Source of the DNA: Castor canadensis
Taxonomy: Eukaryota > Chordata > Mammalia > Rodentia > Castoridae
Assembly: GCF_047511655.1 (NCBI RefSeq)
Contig: NC_133390.1
Coordinates: forward strand, 92,263,583-92,327,582
Reading direction: 5' to 3'
Length of the DNA stretch: 64,000 nt
Shown here: positions 59,611-64,000 of the stretch, piece after piece
Numbering within the stretch: position 1 is the first letter of the stretch
How the letters are laid out: every line of letters begins with the position of its first letter
Notes under the pieces: generated by a model
Database searches by the model: none
The model's input: only the letters and a program-made list of their open reading frames with translations
What the model was told of the DNA's origin: nothing
Translations under genes and position numbers: made by a program

Positions 59611-60029
59611 GTTGCCACTATATGTACTCACACTAGAGCCCACTAACTTTGTTGGGCTCAATTCTAGGAAAACACAGGTGCTGCATCATTCCTTGCTTGC
59701 CTCATATAAATCTATTCCAGGTGAAAGTTTGAAGTAAGATCTTTTTTTCTCTCCAAGAGGTTCAGTTCTGAATGGAAGTCTTGAACAAGAATCCCTGATG
59801 GTAGAAACTGAGTAACATGTAAAATGCTAGTTGTAAGAGAGTTTGGGAATATAAGTGTGCAGCTTACCTCCTTTGGCATGGTTTGAGATGGCAAGCTGGA
59901 GAGTTTTCTTCCCTGAAAGAAAATTTCAGGTTCATGGCTGTAGGTGTAGGTGGGCAAGTTAATACACTAAAAAATGAGGGTGCCAGTATAAGACTGTAGC
60001 TAGAGTTACAAACTTCTAACTAAGTCTCT
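59611..60029. other. Unique non-coding sequence
   Basis: Nothing recognised. The left edge of the L1 that follows may lie in this stretch. Confidence 0.35.
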
Positions 60030-60363
60030 GAAACTGCAAATTTGCCATCGTGCATGGACATGGACCTGGACCTGCTCTATCCTGTGCCCCACTTGAGTTT
60101 TTTTGGTTGATATATTTTTTCTTTTTATTCTGTCCAAACCTGAGCTGTTTCCTGCTCACAAGGATCTCCCTGTGTGCAAAACAATGACACGGAGGACAAA
60201 GAGCCTTACCTGAGTCATGGGATAGTAGCTGACTGCTGATCTTCATCCCCTCCAATATACCAGATAGATGAGCTACAAACCAATTAGGTGCATTAACCTT
60301 ATTCAGTCCTGAGGGATACTGCACAGGCTAGCTCAGCAGAAGGGAGAAAATTAAGCCTACCTT

Positions 60364-60720
60364 TGAGAAATCTTGTGGCTAAGCAGGCTGAATCTGATTC
60401 CCCAAGAAATCTTTTGGATAAGTGGACTGATAAATGCTTCCATATTGGCCTGGAAGGGGAAGGTTGAAGCCACTTAGTCTAGTGTTTCTAACCAAAGGAG
60501 AGATGGGGAGCCAGCAGGCTATCACACACACAGCAGCTCACCTTGCAGTAAATAATCCATCTGACCCCCAAGAAATCTGGTGGCTAAGCAGACTGATTGA
60601 AGGTTCCCAGACAAGTTTGTCAGGGGAGGGGTGAAGGTACTCAGCTTAGCATCTTTATCAAAAGGAGAGGTGGGGAGCTGGCAGAGCTCAAAATCTAAGT
60701 CTCTATCCCAAAACAAGGTG
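60364..60720 (+). repeat. Tandem 166-bp units in the L1 5' UTR
   Basis: CCCAAGAAATCTTTTGGATA at 60401 and CCCAAGAAATCTGGTGGCTA at 60567 start two parallel units. Both continue with a GGTGAAG/GTTGAAG box, a CTTAG box and AAAGGAGAG(A/G)TGGGGAGC. A partial earlier unit starts GAGAAATCTTGTGGCTAAGC at 60365. Tandem monomers in the promoter region are known in some rodent L1 families. Confidence 0.72.
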
Positions 60721-61748
60721 GGTTCAGAGGTGAACTGGCCAGCTAGCTAAAATCTTAATTTACTGCCCAACCCAGCAGTACACATGTATACACAAGTGAT
60801 AGGAGATATTTGCCCCCATTCTCCAAATGAAACTTAAACAAAAGGCCTATGGACAAATCAGAGCAGCCATTGAATTCCTTGAATGGGGAAAAATGCAGCT
60901 CCAAATGCAGTAGAGTGCTTCTAAACCCACTAGCAGTGTTCGGAGAACTCAGAACTGACCTAAAATGGCTACCTTGCACAGTTGGAACTGTCTGAACTCA
61001 CTCCAGCAGCTGCCTACTCCATGCATTAGCTAGCTATAACCCCACCCAACGTTATACCTAGCTAATCCAGGGCCTTGAGGGGACCCGTGAGTAAATACAA
61101 CAGGAGAACTACAGACAAGAAAACCCAACCAAACAAAAAACACAAAACCCCTGAGCATCCAGTGCACTGACAGAGCACAGAAGACATCTGATCTTCTCAA
61201 CAAGAAAGAAAGGCTCAGCATACTTTTTCTGAAGTTTTAATTTGTCTATCCATTTTATATTACCATTTTTTCTCCTTACTTTTCATTTGTTTTCTTTTTC
61301 TTTGTTTAAATTTTTTCTTGTCTTTCCCCCCCCCTCAGTTTTCCTATCTCTTGTTTACAAACATTTCAACTAGTGGTTCATTCTACCTCCTTCTTATATT
61401 ACTCTTAACCTTTCTGTCCTTCTGTAATCCATGATATTAGCACCATTCTCCACAAAATTAAACTATATCTCTACACACTAGAGTCTTATTTACCTGCTAA
61501 CTTGTACCCCTAGATTAGTGATCAGAAACTGCACAACCTGACCAATAACCAGCCTGTCAGACTGTAGAAATTAATTCCCTGGAAAGACATCAGGTTATTA
61601 CAACCCCAAGCCAACTAATCAACTATAGATGAGCAAATCCCAAATTAGAAACAAAAGAAATAAGAAAAGTCAGGGACTATGATTCCTCAAAAGTAAGCAA
61701 TCACACAACAAAGGATCTGATGGGGATGAAATCTCAATTTCTGAGAAC

Positions 61749-61827
61749 AGCACACAAAGCTCTGAGTTCAAACCCTGCTCCCATCAAATTTTTAAAACAT
61801 AAATAAATAAAATAATAAAATAATAAC
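61749..61827 (+). mobile_element. ID-like SINE scrap in ORF1
   Basis: CTCTGAGTTCAAACCCTGCT carries a box B, followed by TTTTTAAAACATAAATAAAT and an A/T-rich tail. Only the right half is present. Confidence 0.6.
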
Positions 61828-62036
61828 TATTGAGATGAAAGAAGGCATACAAAAATAAGTCAACAAAACAAGAGAATACAAATAAACAGCTAAATGAATT
61901 TAATGAGGATGCAAGGAAACAAATAAATGAACTCAAAGAGGACACAAACACCTGATGAATTAAAGGATGATACAAATGGATAGCTAAATGAAATAAGGAA
62001 GGCAATGAAAGACATGATAAAGACATAGAATACCTC

Positions 62037-62050
62037 AAAAACAATTCAGG
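62037..62050. repeat. Target-site duplication, left (nested L1)
   Basis: AAAAACAATTCAGG matches AAAAACAAATCAGG at 62600-62613 with one difference. Both are ORF1 sequence of the host L1. Confidence 0.8.
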
Positions 62051-62599
62051 GCCCAAAATACCAAAAATCGTATGTTCTCTCTCATATGTGGACATTAGAT
62101 CAAGGACAAACACAACAAGGGGATTGGACTTTGAGCACATGATAAAAGCAAGAGCAGACAAGGGAGGGGTGAGGATAGGTAAGACACCTAAAAAATTAGC
62201 TAGCATTTGTTGCCCTCAATGTAGAGAAACTAAAGCAGACACCTTAAAAGCAACTGAGGCCAATAGGAGAAGGGGGACCAGGAACTAGAGAAAAGGTTAG
62301 ATCAAAAAAAATTAACCTAGAAGGTAGCACACATGCACAGGAAATCAATGTGAGTCAACTCCCTGTATAGCTAACCTTATCTCAACCAGCAAAAACACTT
62401 GTTCCTTCCTATTATTGCTTATACTCTCTCTTCAACAAAATTAGGGATAAGGGCAAAATAGTTTCTGCTGGGTATTGAGGGGGTGAGGGGGAGAGGGAGG
62501 GGGTGGAGTGGGTGGTAAAGGAGGGGGTGGGGGCAGGGGGGAGAAATGACCCAAGCCTTGTATGCACATATGAATAATAAAACAATAAAAAAAACCAAC
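62051..62599 (+). mobile_element. Young 5'-truncated L1, type B 3' end
   Basis: Starts in the last codons of ORF2 (ACCAAAAATCGTATGTTCTC, CTCATATGTGGACATTAG) and carries the whole type B 3' UTR, including a G-rich tract (62477-62546) and the terminus ATGCACATATGAATAATAAA followed by an A-rich tail. It is the sense-oriented reference for the antisense copies at 21110-21595 and 42792-43084. The 14-bp duplication on both sides shows insertion into the older ORF1. Confidence 0.92.
62477..62546 (+). other. G-rich, quadruplex-prone tract in L1 3' UTR
   Basis: Repeated runs of three to six G (GAGGGGGTGAGGGGGAGAGG, GGAGGGGGTGGGGGCAGGGG) within 70 bp meet the four-G-run rule for G-quadruplex folding several times over. 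The antisense copies show the complementary C-rich tract at 21189-21246 and 42840-42905. G-rich 3' UTRs are a known L1 feature. Confidence 0.8.
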
Positions 62600-63424
62600 A
62601 AAAACAAATCAGGACCTCTGGGAATAAAAAATCTCCATAAGGAAAAAAAAAAATCAATTGAAAGTCTTTCCGGCAGACTGGAAGAAAAGGAAGACAGAAT
62701 TTCAGGACTTGAAGATAAAGTAGATATAATAGAAAGATCAAATGAATACATAGAAAAAAAATGAAGAAATACAAATGGACTAAGCAAGAACTCTATAACT
62801 CCATTAAAAGACCAAACTTATGAATCATGGACATTGAAGAAGGAGAATAGGTTCAAGTGAAAGGCATACGAAACATATTCAACAAAATAGTAGCAGAAAA
62901 CTTTCCAAATCTTAAGAAAGGAGGCTTCTGGTTCAGGAGGCTTCTGGGACACCAAGAAGATGACCAATATAGAACCTCTCTACAACATATTATAATTAAA
63001 ACATTAAGTACAGAGATCAAGGAAAGAATGTTGATAGCTGCAAGGGAGAAATGTTGAATCATGTATAATAGCAATTCCATCAGAGTAACAAGACTCCTCA
63101 ACAGAAACCTTAAACAGGGAGGGAATGGAATGAGATATTTCAAGTACTGAAGGGAAATCATTGCAGATCTAAATTACTGAGCAAAGCTATCATTTGTAAT
63201 TGAAGCAGAAATAAAAACCTTCCAGGATAAACAGAAACTAAGGCAATTTATGACTACTAAACAAGCATTCCAGAAGACACCCAAAGGAATCCTACACCCA
63301 GACGATGAAGACCAACATAGCCACAAAAATATGGGAATGTATAAATTTTACTAGATGAGTAAATAAGCAAAAGAAAAGTAGGAAAGAATCAAACACACAC
63401 ACATGCACATGCACACACAGAGCA

Positions 63425-64000
63425 ATGACAAGAATTATCACATACCTTTCCATATTAATACTGAATGTTTATGGTCTCAAATCCCCAAACAAAAGTCAGA
63501 TTGGTGAGCTGGATTAAAAAGCAAGGATTGATGATTTATTGCCTAGAAAAAATGTCTCTCACCGACAACAGCAAACATTCGCTTAGGATGAAAGGATAGA
63601 AAAGATGTTCCAAGCAGACAGACCCTAAAAACAGGCAGGAGTAGCTATACATCTATGTGATAAAGTGGAGTACAAGTCTAAATTTTTCAGAATACATGAA
63701 GAAGATCACACTATACTAGTGAAAGGAATAATACATCAAAAGAAAATATCTATTATTAACTTATATGTGCCTAATATTGGTGCACCCAACTTCATCAAAC
63801 AAACACTATTGGACTCAAAGGCAAATATAGACTGTAAGACAAGGATAGTGTCTTACAGTCTTAGGATATTCATGACAATATCCTACTGTCATGAATAGAT
63901 AGGTTATTCAGACAAAAAATTAATAAGGAAATCTCAAAATCAAGATGTCACAGACCAAATGGACTTAGCAGATATCTACAGAGTATTTTATCCAGAAGTA
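63425..64000 (+). pseudogene. L1 ORF2 endonuclease start, decayed
   Basis: ATG at 63425 opens MTRIITYLSILILNVYGLKS, the endonuclease N-terminus with several substitutions. Frameshifts and stops follow. The segment around 63740-63800 reads IHQKKISIINLYVPNIGAPN, then a palindrome-bearing rearranged stretch (63829-63897) replaces the usual GDFNTPLS catalytic region. The element continues past the window end. Confidence 0.82.
63829..63897. repeat. Two adjacent perfect hairpins
   Basis: Hairpin 1: a 12-bp stem (63829-63840 with 63850-63861, arm GACTGTAAGAC) with a 9-nt loop. Hairpin 2: an 11-bp stem (63867-63877 with 63887-63897, arm ATTCATGACA) with a 9-nt loop. The loops contain AGGATA and TATCCT, which are complementary. 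Other L1 copies have no such palindromes here. Confidence 0.85.

Larger units (their letters stand above)
61640..63355 (+). pseudogene. Decayed L1 ORF1
   Basis: Pieces of ORF1p in shifting frames. The coiled coil includes SIESLSGRLEEKEDRISGLE (about 62665-62725). The RRM part includes IRNIFNKIVAENFPNL (62863 onward) and HIIIKTLSTEIKERM. The C-terminal part (63060-63300) is broken by several stops. A SINE and a young L1 lie within the coiled-coil region. Compared with the open ORF1 at 17012-18220 it is a different and older subfamily. Confidence 0.82.
60030..64000 (+). mobile_element. Old sense L1, 5' half (runs off the window)
   Basis: An L1 with 5' UTR (to about 61635), decayed ORF1 (about 61640-63355) and the start of ORF2 (63425 onward). 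It is interrupted by a SINE scrap (61749-61827) and a young L1 3' end (62051-62599). More diverged than the L1 at 15-23 kb. The left boundary is uncertain because the 5' UTR is recognised by its tandem units and by position rather than a known consensus. Confidence 0.75.

Noticed and set aside
62412-62787. Two overlapping 120-codon minus-strand frames
   Set aside because: Antisense of the G-rich L1 3' UTR and tail. No coding signal.

Overview
This is a 64 kb stretch of mammalian nuclear DNA, AT-rich and gene-poor, built mostly of retrotransposon layers. Three things point to a rodent: 7SL-derived B1-like elements, B1+ID dimers of the B4 type, and many tRNA-derived ID-like SINEs (box-B core GTTCAAACC, usually in the context CCCTGAGTTCAAACCCCAGT). 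The particular ID-like consensus and the youngest L1 3' UTR (ending ATGCACATATGAATAATAAAA) suggest a castorimorph such as beaver. That species guess rests on memory of repeat style and is not proven. No exon of a host protein-coding gene could be supported. The only long open frame with recognisable protein motifs is LINE-1 ORF1 (17012-18220).

Layout. 0-15 kb: mostly unique DNA with SINEs, a solo ERV LTR with intact 5-bp target duplications (2386-2740), a MaLR LTR (4007-4363), a 16-bp minisatellite (6455-6549), an old hAT/MER5-like element (9421-9583) and an antisense LTR (about 11640-12010). 15.27-23.15 kb: a near-full-length sense L1 with a perfect 14-bp target-site duplication. It has an open ORF1 and a broken ORF2, carries an extra 780-bp piece of older ORF2 at its 5' end, and is interrupted by a younger antisense L1 with its own 15-bp duplication. 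23-41 kb: old LINE, MIR and MaLR relics, a 3.2-kb antisense L1 holding a B4 SINE, and a tail-less 5S rRNA pseudogene (37521-37610). 42-45.5 kb: an older L1 3' end split by a young L1 with a clear twin-priming inversion. 45.5-58 kb: mostly unique DNA plus L2-, MIR- and L1-like remnants. 58-59.5 kb: an antisense L1 3' part. 60-64 kb: the 5' half of an old sense L1 (tandem 5' UTR units, decayed ORF1, start of ORF2) holding a nested young L1 tail and a SINE scrap.

Nothing here forms an operon or host pathway. The coherent story is L1 activity across several generations. Three young insertions sharing one 3' UTR type all landed inside older L1s. Two L1 copies share the same ORF2-breaking changes but carry different 3' ends. 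One L1 carries foreign ORF2 sequence at its 5' end within a single target-site duplication. These L1 architecture observations are the most notable content. I found no convincing new defence, toxin, CRISPR or metabolic system.
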